Shown: positions 1 to 8,021 of the stretch, one piece after another | Numbering within the stretch: position 1 is the stretch's first letter | Layout: every line of letters starts with the position of its first letter | Assembly: GCA_015521775.1 (NCBI GenBank) | Contig: WANN01000009.1 | Span: forward strand, 39,232 to 103,231 | Origin: Thermoproteaceae archaeon | GTDB taxonomy: Archaea; Thermoproteota; Thermoprotei; Thermoproteales; Thermoproteaceae | Reading direction: 5' to 3' | Length of the DNA stretch: 64,000 nt | Made by a program: the position numbers and the translations under genes | The notes under the pieces: model-generated | What the model was told of the DNA's origin: nothing | What the model saw: only the letters and a program-made list of their open reading frames with translations | The model's database searches: none

Positions 1-1
1 C

Positions 2-100
2 TCCATGGGGCTCCACGTACCCGCCGCAATAGGCGTGGCCCTGGCGGCGTTCTACGTGGCGGCGCCGGCATTGGCCCGCCGGGCCCCGACCCGGCTATGA
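2..100 (+). CDS. C-terminal end of a membrane protein (partial)
   Basis: The window opens inside this reading frame, which runs without a stop to TGA at 98-100. The visible 32 residues contain a hydrophobic Ala/Val/Leu segment followed by an Arg-rich tail, as at the end of a last transmembrane helix with a cytoplasmic, positively charged C-terminus. Its stop overlaps the next start as ATGA, so the two genes are probably translationally coupled. The family cannot be named from this fragment. Confidence 0.5.
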   Translation, partial: SMGLHVPAAIGVALAAFYVAAPALARRAPTRL

Positions 101-534
101 CGCTTGACCTCCTCTCGCCGCTGTGGGCGGAGCGCCTCTGCGAGGCCCTAAACGCGTCTGAGGAGTATAGAGTGGCCGCGGCTGACTGGGAGGGGGACGT
201 GCTGCTTGTGGCCACGGGCGTGCCAGGGGAGCTTGGCGTTGGGTCCAAGGGCGCGGCCAGGTTGAGGCTGTCAAGGGGTAGGTGCCTTGACGTCGAACTT
301 CTAGATGAGGGGTCCCTACAGGGCGTCGAGGCACGCTACGTCTTCGAAGCCGAACTCTCGACGTGGATCGCCATATTTGAAGGCAGGCTCAAACCCGTGC
401 CAGCGCTCGCCCTGGGCAAGGTGAGGCTGAGGAGGGGCAGGCTCGCCGAACTGTTAAAGTACGCAGATGCGGCAGCCGTCATGCTGGAAGTGGCCAGGAG
501 TCTCGTGGAGAAGTACCAACAACGGGGGCAGTAG
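97..534 (+). CDS. SCP2 sterol-carrier-like protein
   Basis: A 145-aa protein resembling archaeal SCP2-fold (sterol carrier protein 2) domains. It has an N-terminal alpha/beta portion, then the typical beta-strand 'FEGRLKP' step followed by a final amphipathic helix (about residues 110-140) that closes the hydrophobic tunnel. Family members bind lipid or acyl ligands; the archaeal ligand is unknown. It overlaps the upstream membrane-protein stop by 4 nt (ATGA), so the two genes form an operon. The family assignment rests on overall pattern and length, not on a catalytic motif. An alternative is an uncharacterised alpha/beta protein. Confidence 0.55.
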   Translation: MTLDLLSPLWAERLCEALNASEEYRVAAADWEGDVLLVATGVPGELGVGSKGAARLRLSRGRCLDVELLDEGSLQGVEARYVFEAELSTWIAIFEGRLKPVPALALGKVRLRRGRLAELLKYADAAAVMLEVARSLVEKYQQRGQ

Positions 535-605
535 GTCACTGCGGCCCGAACGCCATCAATGATGGGGCAGGCACAAGGCTTTTATCGATCCTTGTCGCGC
601 CGATC

Positions 606-1031
606 ATGGAGTCGCTTTTGGGAGTGGCCCTGGACAAGCCCCTCAGCCTCGTCGTGGACGAGCTTAACCGGGGGGAAAAGCTGAAGGCCGAGGACTTGGC
701 CGTCCTCATGATAGCAGTGGTAAGGGAGCTAAATAGAAGGATGGACGAAACAAACAAGCGGATAGATGCTCTTTCCGATACTCTTAACGGTAGGGTCTCC
801 TCCATGGCTGACTCGCTTAATGGCAGGATAGACGCATTGGCCGACTCGCTGGGCCGGAGAATGGACGAAACAAACAAGCGGATAGACGAGGTGTACAGCG
901 CTCTGGGAAACGTCCAGCGGACCATAGCCGACATGCAGAGGACTATGATGGATATGTACAAGTCTGTCCTCGAAATGCAGAGGACCGTGGAAGAAATACG
1001 GTTGAGGATTGGACACGGGCCAAATACCTAA
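606..1031 (+). CDS. Coiled-coil protein with internal repeat
   Basis: A 141-aa protein, almost entirely helical. After an N-terminal globular stretch (1-45) it forms a heptad-type coiled coil, with RRMDETNKRID occurring twice (about 45-55 and 85-95) and related Asn/Gly-Arg-Ile-Asp units between. No enzymatic motif is visible. A TATA-like GCTTTTATCG at 578-587 lies about 25 nt before the ATG, so the mRNA is probably leaderless. Similar short coiled-coil proteins recur as paralogous families in Thermoproteales genomes (family knowledge, not proven here). The function is unknown; oligomerisation or a structural role is plausible. Confidence 0.65.
   Translation: MESLLGVALDKPLSLVVDELNRGEKLKAEDLAVLMIAVVRELNRRMDETNKRIDALSDTLNGRVSSMADSLNGRIDALADSLGRRMDETNKRIDEVYSALGNVQRTIADMQRTMMDMYKSVLEMQRTVEEIRLRIGHGPNT
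741..886 (+). repeat. 26-bp exact direct repeat within the coiled-coil gene
   Basis: Two identical 26-nt copies lie at 741-766 and 861-886, offset by exactly 120 bp (40 codons). They encode the duplicated MDETNKRID unit and are richer in A than the surrounding sequence. Identity at synonymous positions suggests recent duplication or gene conversion rather than protein-level convergence. Confidence 0.9.
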
Positions 1032-1209
1032 CGTCGCCATTGGGCCGTAAACCACGGCAAAGGCGCCAGCCCAACTCGCCACTGATTTCCTAGGAACACC
1101 AGAACGGGTGAGGAGCCGTTGCCCAGCGATTATCAAGCAAGCCCACGCATACTGTACTGCAACCCGCGCACAGCGCTCAACATTTACTTAGCCTCTTCGC
1201 GGATCGTAC

Positions 1210-1674
1210 ATGTTGCCCATAGGAGGCGAGGCGCCCGACTTCGAGCTTCCGGACCAGCACGGCAGGCTTGTCAAGCTCAGTCAGTTTAAGGGTAGGTGCG
1301 TGGTCCTCTTCTTCTATCCCAGGGACTTCAGCCCGGGCTGCACCAGGGAGGCCTGCTTGTTCAGGGACGCCTACCTGGACTTGTCCAGACAAGGCATCGT
1401 CGTGGTGGGCGTCAGTAGGGACCCGCCTCCAAGGCACGCCTCCTTTGCCTCTAGGCACGGCTTACCGTACTACCTGCTCAGCGATACCGACGGCAGGGTC
1501 TGTAGGGCGTACGGCGCCTCGAGGTTCCTAGGCATACTCACGTGGAGGATCACCTACGTGATTGACAAGGACGGTACAATACGGCACGCCAAATCGTCCA
1601 TGTTTGACGTGGAGGGCCACGTTAGGGAGGCAATAGAGGCCCTCAGGAGGGCTGGATGCCTAAACGATAAGTAA
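1210..1674 (+). CDS. bcp: Peroxiredoxin, Bcp/PrxQ type
   Basis: A 154-aa thiol peroxidase of the AhpC/TSA superfamily that reduces peroxides in the cytoplasm. It has the N-terminal APDFELPDQHG strand, the FYPRDFSPGCT active-site loop with peroxidatic Cys44, and Cys49 in the C-x4-C arrangement of PrxQ/Bcp enzymes, where the second Cys acts as resolving thiol. The length is normal for the family. A TATA-like CATTTACTTA about 25 nt upstream of ATG 1210 suggests a leaderless transcript. It has no operon partner. The electron donor is not encoded nearby. Confidence 0.93.
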   Translation: MLPIGGEAPDFELPDQHGRLVKLSQFKGRCVVLFFYPRDFSPGCTREACLFRDAYLDLSRQGIVVVGVSRDPPPRHASFASRHGLPYYLLSDTDGRVCRAYGASRFLGILTWRITYVIDKDGTIRHAKSSMFDVEGHVREAIEALRRAGCLNDK

Positions 1675-2013
1675 CCTACACCTCAAGCCAAATAGGGTCG
1701 CCCCAAGACGCCTAGCTATCATGATATCAACATAGACGCACCTCATAGGTCCAGAATTCTGAGATGGTCGCGCCATCCATTATCCCCATTACCATGCTGT
1801 TCTAAAAACTAGGGACTATTGATCCCATATCCGTTACAGCGAATTGAAAATCCTATCCTTTGAGTTTGAGGAGGGTGTTCCTTCCTGGCTCCCATGACCT
1901 TAGTTTTATTATTTCATTATTTTATTTTAGTATATTTATATAAAGAAGTTTAAGTATTTCTCATCATATTTACTTGGATCTTCTCTTTTAAATACAAAAA
2001 TTATTGGTGGTGC

Positions 2014-2037
2014 GTGTTAGTCCGGTCAAGCTAACAC
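2014..2037. other. Perfect 7-bp hairpin
   Basis: GTGTTAG (2014-2020) and CTAACAC (2031-2037) are perfectly inverted around a 10-nt loop. This is the only G/C-containing structured stretch within the A/T-rich island, flanked by GGTGG on the left and GAGGAG on the right. It could be part of a small RNA or an operator. No known RNA family was recognised. Confidence 0.45.
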
Positions 2038-2146
2038 CGAGGAGAAATACCCCTGGACTTGTGCCTTTCTTCCCTTGATTTATATTAGTACAATGTACGT
2101 GTACGTAAAAGGGAAATCACACGGGAACACTTTCTTAGGTCCTACT

Positions 2147-2185
2147 TTACTATAGTTACTATAGTAATATTCCATGTTACTATAG
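2147..2185 (+). promoter_or_regulatory. Triple TTACTATAG repeat overlapping the TATA region of the 2204 ORF
   Basis: TTACTATAG occurs at 2147-2155, directly in tandem at 2156-2164, and again at 2177-2185. The last copy is centred 23 nt before ATG 2204, where the TATA box of a leaderless archaeal gene should lie. CTATAGTAA at 2159-2167 also gives partial dyad symmetry. The arrangement suggests an operator in which a regulator binds sites that include the core promoter. Confidence 0.55.
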
Positions 2186-2203
2186 GAATCCACAACGCTT
2201 AAT

Positions 2204-2512
2204 ATGGTGCCGGTACTGCCGTGTGTGGAGCTGAGGAGACTGACCTTGGAGGAGTATCTGGATGTTGTGGCTCCCAGCGGCGCTATACATGAGTATGTTC
2301 CCCGTCGCAATAAGGCGGGCGTCATCACCGTTACTGATAGGTTGGCCGCGCGGGGGGTCTTGTCCATGCCCACCGACGTGATGCGCGTGTTGGCGGGCAA
2401 GACGGTTAAAAGGAGGATCTTCATGGCTGGTAACAGGGTTATAGTCGTGTTGGAGACGCTTGAGGAGGCTGGGGCCCGGGATGATGAGCCTAGGACTGTA
2501 GCCGACAGATGA
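2204..2512 (+). CDS. Hypothetical 102-aa protein
   Basis: I do not recognise a family. The protein is mixed alpha/beta: an N-terminal LEEYLDVV segment, a predicted beta-hairpin 'KAGVITVTDRLAARG', and a C-terminal strand pair 'RRIFMAGNRVIVVLETLEE'. No transmembrane segment or catalytic motif is visible. The ATG lies at the expected leaderless distance from the third TTACTATAG repeat, which supports a real gene. The overlapping minus-strand frame lacks a comparable promoter. It follows the A/T-rich island, so it could be an accessory gene. Its last 32 nt overlap a weak C/D sRNA candidate. Confidence 0.5.
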   Translation: MVPVLPCVELRRLTLEEYLDVVAPSGAIHEYVPRRNKAGVITVTDRLAARGVLSMPTDVMRVLAGKTVKRRIFMAGNRVIVVLETLEEAGARDDEPRTVADR

Positions 2513-2531
2513 CTGGACTTCTCGCGCCTGA
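2481..2531 (+). ncRNA. Weak candidate C/D box sRNA
   Basis: ATGATGA (2481-2487) fits box C and CTGA (2528-2531) fits box D. An ATGACTG (2509-2515) in the C-prime position keeps only the TGA core and stands exactly 12 nt before box D, the usual guide length. No clear D-prime box or strong terminal stem is present, and the locus overlaps the 3' end of the 2204 ORF, so chance is a serious alternative. Confidence 0.22.
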
Positions 2532-2535
2532 CCGT

Positions 2536-3129
2536 TTAGAACACCTCTATCTGGGTGTACGCCGCGGCGTCGCACACCAAGAGGAGTAGCCGGCAGTACG
2601 CGCACTCGGTTTTGGACCCACACAGCTTGGCGCATGCCCTGCTACATGTGGCGTCCCTGAACTCGAAGCGGGTATGGGCGAGTCTTGCGGAGTCGGCTGC
2701 GTCCAGGCCCTCTATTATAATCCCTTTGACAAGGCCTTTATATGTGAGGAGCGCCGGCAGGAGTCCGCGCTTGTCCACTATTATGTATGTGTCCCGGGGC
2801 ATGGGCCTGTACGTGTTGGGCGTGAACACGGCCCCGTCCTCCACATACGCCGGCAGCCTCCTCACTATTGTGTATATTGGGACGCGGAGCATTTCCCTGA
2901 TGTACCTAGCCACATGCCTGTTGGCCGCTCCCTGCTCCACCATGACGCCGCTTGGGACGTGGCTGGGGTCCCCCTCGAGCATCGTGAGGTCCTCCATGCT
3001 GCGCACCCTTAGGAACAGCCTAAGCTTGGGTATGTCGGGCAGCGGCGCGTCCAGGTCCACGACCAGGAAGTCGAATATGCCCGGGTCCACTGTTACGTCT
3101 CTACGTCTCGGCAGGGCCCCTACAAGCAC
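2536..3129 (-). CDS. Cysteine-rich hypothetical protein
   Basis: A 197-aa protein of unknown family. The first ~150 residues look like a soluble alpha/beta domain. The C-terminus carries six Cys in the pattern C-x3-C-x3-C-x5-C-x2-C-x6-C (within 'TCSRACAKLCG' and 'CAYCRLLLLVC'), suggesting a bound metal or Fe-S cluster. The start used is GTG at 3127-3129. It is divergent from reverse gyrase and shares the 60-bp A/T-containing intergenic region 3130-3188. No catalytic motif was recognised. It may be restricted to close relatives. Confidence 0.6.
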   Translation of the reverse strand: MLVGALPRRRDVTVDPGIFDFLVVDLDAPLPDIPKLRLFLRVRSMEDLTMLEGDPSHVPSGVMVEQGAANRHVARYIREMLRVPIYTIVRRLPAYVEDGAVFTPNTYRPMPRDTYIIVDKRGLLPALLTYKGLVKGIIIEGLDAADSARLAHTRFEFRDATCSRACAKLCGSKTECAYCRLLLLVCDAAAYTQIEVF

Positions 3130-3188
3130 ACCGATAGATAGGCTCGGAGACGTTTATCTACATAATACGTAATTTACGGCTCGAGGGA

Positions 3189-6100
3189 ATGCTTAAAATA
3201 CTCGCTGGACGTGCCGTACGCGTGATACCTAAGGCGATCTACCAACGCCTTTGCCCCCACTGCGGCGGTGCGATAGACTCCGAGCGCCTTGCTTTGGGCC
3301 TCCCCTGCAGGGAGTGCCTCCCCGAATACGAGGGGCCTCTGGATCCCGTGAGCGTGGCCAATGCCCTTAAGCGGCTCGAGCAGCAGAAACAACTCGAGCG
3401 ACGGCCCAACGAGGACAAATCACGCGGGTATGAGCGTGTCCTGGATATGCATACCAATTACCAGGAACTCGACTCGATGTTTCGCAGGGCCGTGGGCTTC
3501 CCAATGTGGGGCGCCCAGAGGTTCTGGGCACGTAGGGCAGTCAAAAACAAGAGCTTCAGCATCGTCGCGCCCACAGGCAGCGGAAAGACGACTTTCGGCG
3601 TGGTCCTCTCCCTTTACAAGGCGTCGAAAGGCGGCAAGGTGCTCTTCGTGCTCCCCACATCCACGCTGGCCATGCAGGTATACGAGCGGGCGGTCAAGTA
3701 TGCCCAGAGGCTGGGCCTCGACGTACGGGTGGTCACATACAACTCGCTTCTAGGCGAGGCTGAGAAGAGGGAGGCGCTGGAAAAGATATCTTCGGGGGAC
3801 TTCGACGTGGTGGTCGTCACCTCCATGTTCCTCCCACGCCACTTCGACGTGCTCTCGCGCCACCGCTTCAACCTTGTCTTCGCAGACGACGTGGACAGCA
3901 TGCTGAAGGCCACCAGCAAGAACATCGACAGGGTGCTGAAGCTGCTGGGCGTCACGGACACGGCCATGTCGCTGGCGCTGGAAATAGTGAACCTGACTAG
4001 GCAGTGGACGAGGCTTGTAAGGATAGGCGACGAGGAGGCGGCCGAAGAGGTCGCCAAGAGGATCAGGGAGCTCAGGGATAGGCTCAATGATGAAAAGGAG
4101 CGCATGGATAGGCACGTGAAGGTGGGCACCTTCATCGCCGCGGGGGCCCTGGCCAAGGCGCGTAGGACAGCCAGGCTCCTGCTCTTCAGAGAGTTCCTGG
4201 GGTTCGACGTTGGGGGGAGGGCGGAGGGCCTGCGCAACATTGTGGACGCATACGTAGCCCCGGACAAGGCGGACGACGCTACGAAGGTCGTTGTGGACAT
4301 CGTGACGAGGATTGGCGGGGGAGGTATAGTCTACGTGCCAACGGACATGGGCAGGGAGTTCGCCTTAAGGCTTTCCGAGGCCCTGAACGGTGCCGGCGTC
4401 CGTAGCGAGGCGTTCCTCAAGCCCAAGAGGGGGGTCCTGGAGAGATTCTCAAATGGCGAGCTGGACGTTCTTGTGGGGCTGGCCACGGCTCGGTCCCCCC
4501 TTGTCAGGGGCATAGACCTCCCCCACGTGATTAGGTACGTTGTGTTCGCCGGCATACCGAAGTTCAGGTTTAGGCTGAGGATGGACGAGTTCAACCCGAG
4601 CGCCGTGATGACATTCCTCTACAATGTTAGGGCTGTACTTGACAGGGACAGGAGGCTGCGGGTGGACAGGGCCATCGCACAGCTGAGGAACATCGTGGGG
4701 CACCCGAAGATAGGGGACCTACTGTCCCGCGTAGCGGCAGGGGAGAGGCTCACGGGCTTCGACAAGTACGTTGTGGACGTTGTGTCCAGGACCGTTAGGC
4801 TGGTGAGGGACCTAGTCTCGGACGAGGAGCTGGTGGACAGGATCAACAGGGAGCCCGGGATCACCGTTAGGCTTGAGGGCGGGGAGGCTTGGATCGTGGT
4901 CCCCGACATAACGACGTACATACAGGGCAGTGGGAGGGCGTCCCGCCTCTACGCAGGGGGCCTCACGAGGGGGCTCAGCGTCGTGGTGGTCGACGACGCA
5001 AAGGTCTTTGAGGGGCTCAAGAGGGAGTTGAGGCTGAGGTTCGAGGAGGCGTCGTTCACCGAGTTGAGCGGGCTGGACCTGGGAAGGCTCCTAGCGGAGA
5101 TCGACGAGGACAGGAAAAAGGTGCGTAAGGTGCTGGAGGGGACGTTCGAGGAGGGCGAGCTTGAGGCCCGGGAACTCATGAGGACCAGGCTCATCGTGGT
5201 GGAGTCGCCCACCAAGGCGAGGACCATAGCCACGTTCTACGGTAGGCCTAGCAGGCAGATCGTGGGGAGGCTCAACGTTTACGAGGTGAGCACTGGGGAC
5301 AGCATAACCCTTGTGGTCGCGTCCATGGGCCACGTGGTGGACCTCCAGAACAACCTCGCCGATACGGAAAGGCTGAAAAGCGTGGTCGGCGAGCCTGACG
5401 GCAGGTTTGAGAACAGGTACGCGGTGCTGAAGACGCCCCGAGGCTTCATACCTGTGTACAACACTATAAAGAGGTGCGGATCCAAAACCGAGACAGACGA
5501 CATGGAGAATTGCCCCGACACAGGGTCGAGGCCCCTCGATTCCAAGGACATCATAGAAGCTTTGAGGGACATATCCATGGAGGTGGACGAGGTCTATGTC
5601 GGCACAGACCCCGACGCTGAGGGGGAGAAGATAGGGTGGGACATAACCCTGTTCCTCAGGCCATACGTGCCCAATATAAGGCGCATAGAGTTCCACGAGG
5701 TCACTAGGCGCGCGGTCATGAACGCCGTCGCGAATCCGCGTTCGGTTAATTACGCCATGGTCAAGGCCCAGCTGGTCAGGAGGATCGAGGACAGATGGAT
5801 AGGCTTCGGGCTGAGCAACGTGCTTCAACGCGCCTTCAATACAAAGTGGCGGCCCTCAGCAGGGCGCGTGCAGACCCCCGTGCTCGGCTGGGTCGTGGAG
5901 AGCTACGTTGAGGCCCAGAGGGGACACCGGTACATGTTGATGTTCGTCTCTGACGGCGTGTCCATGCCCTTCGAGTTGCCCGGCGACGTGAATGCCCTTA
6001 GGGCCGTAAAGAGGCTGGCCAACGAGGGGAAGCTCGCCGTAGAGGTGAGCAGGACCGGCGTCGAGAAGGTGTCGGTGGCCCCGCCTCCCCCGTACACCAC

Positions 6101-7004
6101 CGACGCACTCCTGCGCGACGCGTCCCAGAGGCTTAGGATCGGGGTGGATAGGGCCATGCAGATAGCGCAGGACCTCTTCGAGCTGGGCCTAATAACCTAC
6201 CACAGGACCGACAGCACCAGGGTGTCCGCCGTGGGCATAGGCGTGGCTAGGGAATACGTGGCCAGGCGGTTCGGAGAGGCCAAGTTCAGGGCCAGGACCT
6301 GGGAGCACGGCGAGGCGGGCGCACACGAGGCCATAAGGCCCACAAGGCCCATGGACGTCGAGGAGCTCAGGGGCCTGATAAACGCCGGGGTGATACAGGC
6401 CGTGGTCAGGCCCACCCCGCTGCATTACGCCATGTACGACATGATATTCAGGAGGTTCATAGCGAGCCAGATGAGGGAGGCCGTGGTCGTCAGGGCCACG
6501 TATAGGGTAAAGGCGTTGGACCAGGAGACCACGGTGGAGAGGGTGGTGTCCGTCGAGGAGTCGGGCTTCCTGGAGGCGTACCCCATAATAGAGGTGGAGA
6601 GCGAGCTCCCCGAGGGGGTCCACAGGGTCAGGCAGGTCGAGGTGCTGGGCAGGATGCCCTGGACGAGGCTGAGGACCCAGAGCGACCTCATACAGATGAT
6701 GCGCGAGCGCGGCATAGGGAGGCCCAGCACATACTCGAAGATCGTGCAAGTGCTTATGCAGCGCAGGTACGTGAAGCCCGTTGGCCGCTTCATGTCCATG
6801 ATGCCCACTAAGATGGGGCTACGCGTGTACACGTTCCTCAACGAGGAGAGGAGCCCAAGCGGGTTACATTATAGGGAACTGGTCTCCGAGGAGAGGACGA
6901 GGCTCGTGGAGAGGCTCATGGACGAGGTCGAGAGGGGACACCGCGACTACATTGAAGTACTGCAGGAGCTCCACGACGAGGTGGCCTCGTACGGCCTCTT
7001 CTAA
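3189..7004 (+). CDS. rgy: Reverse gyrase
   Basis: A 1271-aa enzyme that introduces positive supercoils into DNA using ATP; a hallmark of hyperthermophiles. The N-terminal zinc finger (CPHC...CREC, about residues 22-40) is followed by an SF2 helicase-like module with Walker A APTGSGKTT (Lys133) and motif II DDVD (233-236). The topoisomerase IA half has the Toprim motif VVESPTKAR (Glu672), DPD at 807-809 and the catalytic Tyr1004 in ITYHRTDST. The second zinc finger, normally two CxxC pairs near residue 760, is degenerate: 'KRCG' and 'ENCP' keep only two Cys. Length is normal. It converges on tbp with 2 bp between stop codons. Confidence 0.98.
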   Translation: MLKILAGRAVRVIPKAIYQRLCPHCGGAIDSERLALGLPCRECLPEYEGPLDPVSVANALKRLEQQKQLERRPNEDKSRGYERVLDMHTNYQELDSMFRRAVGFPMWGAQRFWARRAVKNKSFSIVAPTGSGKTTFGVVLSLYKASKGGKVLFVLPTSTLAMQVYERAVKYAQRLGLDVRVVTYNSLLGEAEKREALEKISSGDFDVVVVTSMFLPRHFDVLSRHRFNLVFADDVDSMLKATSKNIDRVLKLLGVTDTAMSLALEIVNLTRQWTRLVRIGDEEAAEEVAKRIRELRDRLNDEKERMDRHVKVGTFIAAGALAKARRTARLLLFREFLGFDVGGRAEGLRNIVDAYVAPDKADDATKVVVDIVTRIGGGGIVYVPTDMGREFALRLSEALNGAGVRSEAFLKPKRGVLERFSNGELDVLVGLATARSPLVRGIDLPHVIRYVVFAGIPKFRFRLRMDEFNPSAVMTFLYNVRAVLDRDRRLRVDRAIAQLRNIVGHPKIGDLLSRVAAGERLTGFDKYVVDVVSRTVRLVRDLVSDEELVDRINREPGITVRLEGGEAWIVVPDITTYIQGSGRASRLYAGGLTRGLSVVVVDDAKVFEGLKRELRLRFEEASFTELSGLDLGRLLAEIDEDRKKVRKVLEGTFEEGELEARELMRTRLIVVESPTKARTIATFYGRPSRQIVGRLNVYEVSTGDSITLVVASMGHVVDLQNNLADTERLKSVVGEPDGRFENRYAVLKTPRGFIPVYNTIKRCGSKTETDDMENCPDTGSRPLDSKDIIEALRDISMEVDEVYVGTDPDAEGEKIGWDITLFLRPYVPNIRRIEFHEVTRRAVMNAVANPRSVNYAMVKAQLVRRIEDRWIGFGLSNVLQRAFNTKWRPSAGRVQTPVLGWVVESYVEAQRGHRYMLMFVSDGVSMPFELPGDVNALRAVKRLANEGKLAVEVSRTGVEKVSVAPPPPYTTDALLRDASQRLRIGVDRAMQIAQDLFELGLITYHRTDSTRVSAVGIGVAREYVARRFGEAKFRARTWEHGEAGAHEAIRPTRPMDVEELRGLINAGVIQAVVRPTPLHYAMYDMIFRRFIASQMREAVVVRATYRVKALDQETTVERVVSVEESGFLEAYPIIEVESELPEGVHRVRQVEVLGRMPWTRLRTQSDLIQMMRERGIGRPSTYSKIVQVLMQRRYVKPVGRFMSMMPTKMGLRVYTFLNEERSPSGLHYRELVSEERTRLVERLMDEVERGHRDYIEVLQELHDEVASYGLF

Positions 7005-7006
7005 CG

Positions 7007-7606
7007 CTACTCCTCGGCCTCCACCTCCTCGGCGGCCTCCCCTACCTCGCTCACGTAGAGCACGCCGAGCTCCCTAAGCGTGCCGTACAGGCGCTCCACG
7101 GCGTCCTTCACGTCCCTCTCCCTCTTGGCCCCAGTACACACGATCTTGCCCGAGCCAAATATCAGTATGACGACCTTTGGGTCCCTCATACGGTAGATGA
7201 GGCCGGGAAACTGCTCTGGCTCGTACATGGAGTCCTCCAGCATTAGGGCGGCCCTCTCCAGGTCCACCTCTGCGAACAGGTTGCCGGAGGCCACTATGTT
7301 CTGTATCTGTATCTCTGGGTTGAATGGGACGTGGGCCCCGTGGTCGTTGAGGAGCTTTATGAGGACCTTAATGGCGTTCCTCAGCTCGTCCTCGCTCTTG
7401 GCGCCGGTACACACCATTTTGCCGGTCCTGAATATGAGGGCCGATATGCGGGGCCTGCTTAGACGAAGTATGAGCCCGGGGAACTGGTCCGGGTTGTACT
7501 CCGCCTGGTGGAGGGACTCTGCGAGGCCTTCGAGGTCCAGGTCCACGCCGAGATTCACAGTGGCGACAATGTTTTCCACCTTGTACGTGGGCCTAATAGT
7601 GGACAT
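7007..7606 (-). CDS. tbp: TATA-box-binding protein
   Basis: A 199-aa archaeal TBP that nucleates transcription initiation with TFB, which is also encoded in this window (35789). It shows two imperfect direct repeats of about 90 residues, each with the signatures 'QFPGLI', 'ILIF.SGK.VCTGAK' and 'NIVA.....', forming the saddle. An acidic Glu-rich tail (VEAEE) follows the second repeat, as in many archaeal TBPs. The upstream intergenic region carries its A/T-rich promoter (about 7618-7635), and the divergent neighbour is rps25e. Confidence 0.98.
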   Translation of the reverse strand: MSTIRPTYKVENIVATVNLGVDLDLEGLAESLHQAEYNPDQFPGLILRLSRPRISALIFRTGKMVCTGAKSEDELRNAIKVLIKLLNDHGAHVPFNPEIQIQNIVASGNLFAEVDLERAALMLEDSMYEPEQFPGLIYRMRDPKVVILIFGSGKIVCTGAKRERDVKDAVERLYGTLRELGVLYVSEVGEAAEEVEAEE

Positions 7607-7677
7607 GATGTAGCCATTTTAAAAACCTACTTAAAAATGTTACCGTTAAGATTATAAGCAGGTGGCCGCCCGGACAC

Positions 7678-8013
7678 ATGGGAGGCAAGAAGAAGCCCAC
7701 CATTTCCCAGCTGGTCAAGAAGGAGGAAAAGCAAAAGCCCCAGCAGAGGCAGGTCCGGAGGGGCGAGGAGGGGGCCAAGAGCCGCATTGCCCTAATAGAC
7801 CAGAAAGTCATGGACGACATAGTGAGGGAAGTGGTCAACTGGGACCTGGTGACCCCGTACCAGGTGGCCTCCAAGTACGGGATAAAGATGAGCGCGGCGC
7901 AGAAGGTCCTGAGGTCCCTCCACGAGGGCGGCAAGCTAGTCCTGGTTGCGCGCGGCCACCGCGAGGAGATATACGTTTCCAGGAAAGCTTACGAGAAGCT
8001 CTACGCCGGGTAA
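7678..8013 (+). CDS. rps25e: Small-subunit ribosomal protein S25e
   Basis: A 111-aa ribosomal protein absent from bacteria and found in crenarchaea and eukaryotes. A basic, disordered N-terminus (MGGKKKPTISQL...) is followed by the winged-helix domain with 'WDLVTPYQVASKYGIKMS' and 'VLRSLHEGGKLVLV', the S25e signature. A TATA-like GATTATAAGC about 23 nt before the ATG indicates a leaderless mRNA. It is transcribed singly, divergent from tbp. Its presence is a taxonomic pointer toward Thermoproteota. Confidence 0.96.
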   Translation: MGGKKKPTISQLVKKEEKQKPQQRQVRRGEEGAKSRIALIDQKVMDDIVREVVNWDLVTPYQVASKYGIKMSAAQKVLRSLHEGGKLVLVARGHREEIYVSRKAYEKLYAG

Positions 8014-8021
8014 GGGCATCC

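Larger units (their letters stand above)
1675..2203. other. A/T-rich intergenic island
   Basis: About 530 bp without a convincing gene. From about 1890 to 2000 it is almost pure A/T with poly-T/A tracts, unlike the G+C-rich surroundings. It contains a small perfect hairpin (2014-2037) and three copies of TTACTATAG (2147-2185) next to the following ORF. It could be a regulatory region, a remnant of an inserted element, or an unrecognised RNA locus. Confidence 0.6.

Noticed and set aside
2180..2635. 151-aa minus-strand frame over the 2204 gene
   Set aside because: No promoter and no recognisable fold, while the opposite strand has a TATA element at the correct distance.
5091..5828. 245-aa minus-strand frame inside reverse gyrase
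   Set aside because: Shadow of a conserved coding region; His/Pro/Arg-rich composition typical of antisense frames of G+C-rich genes.
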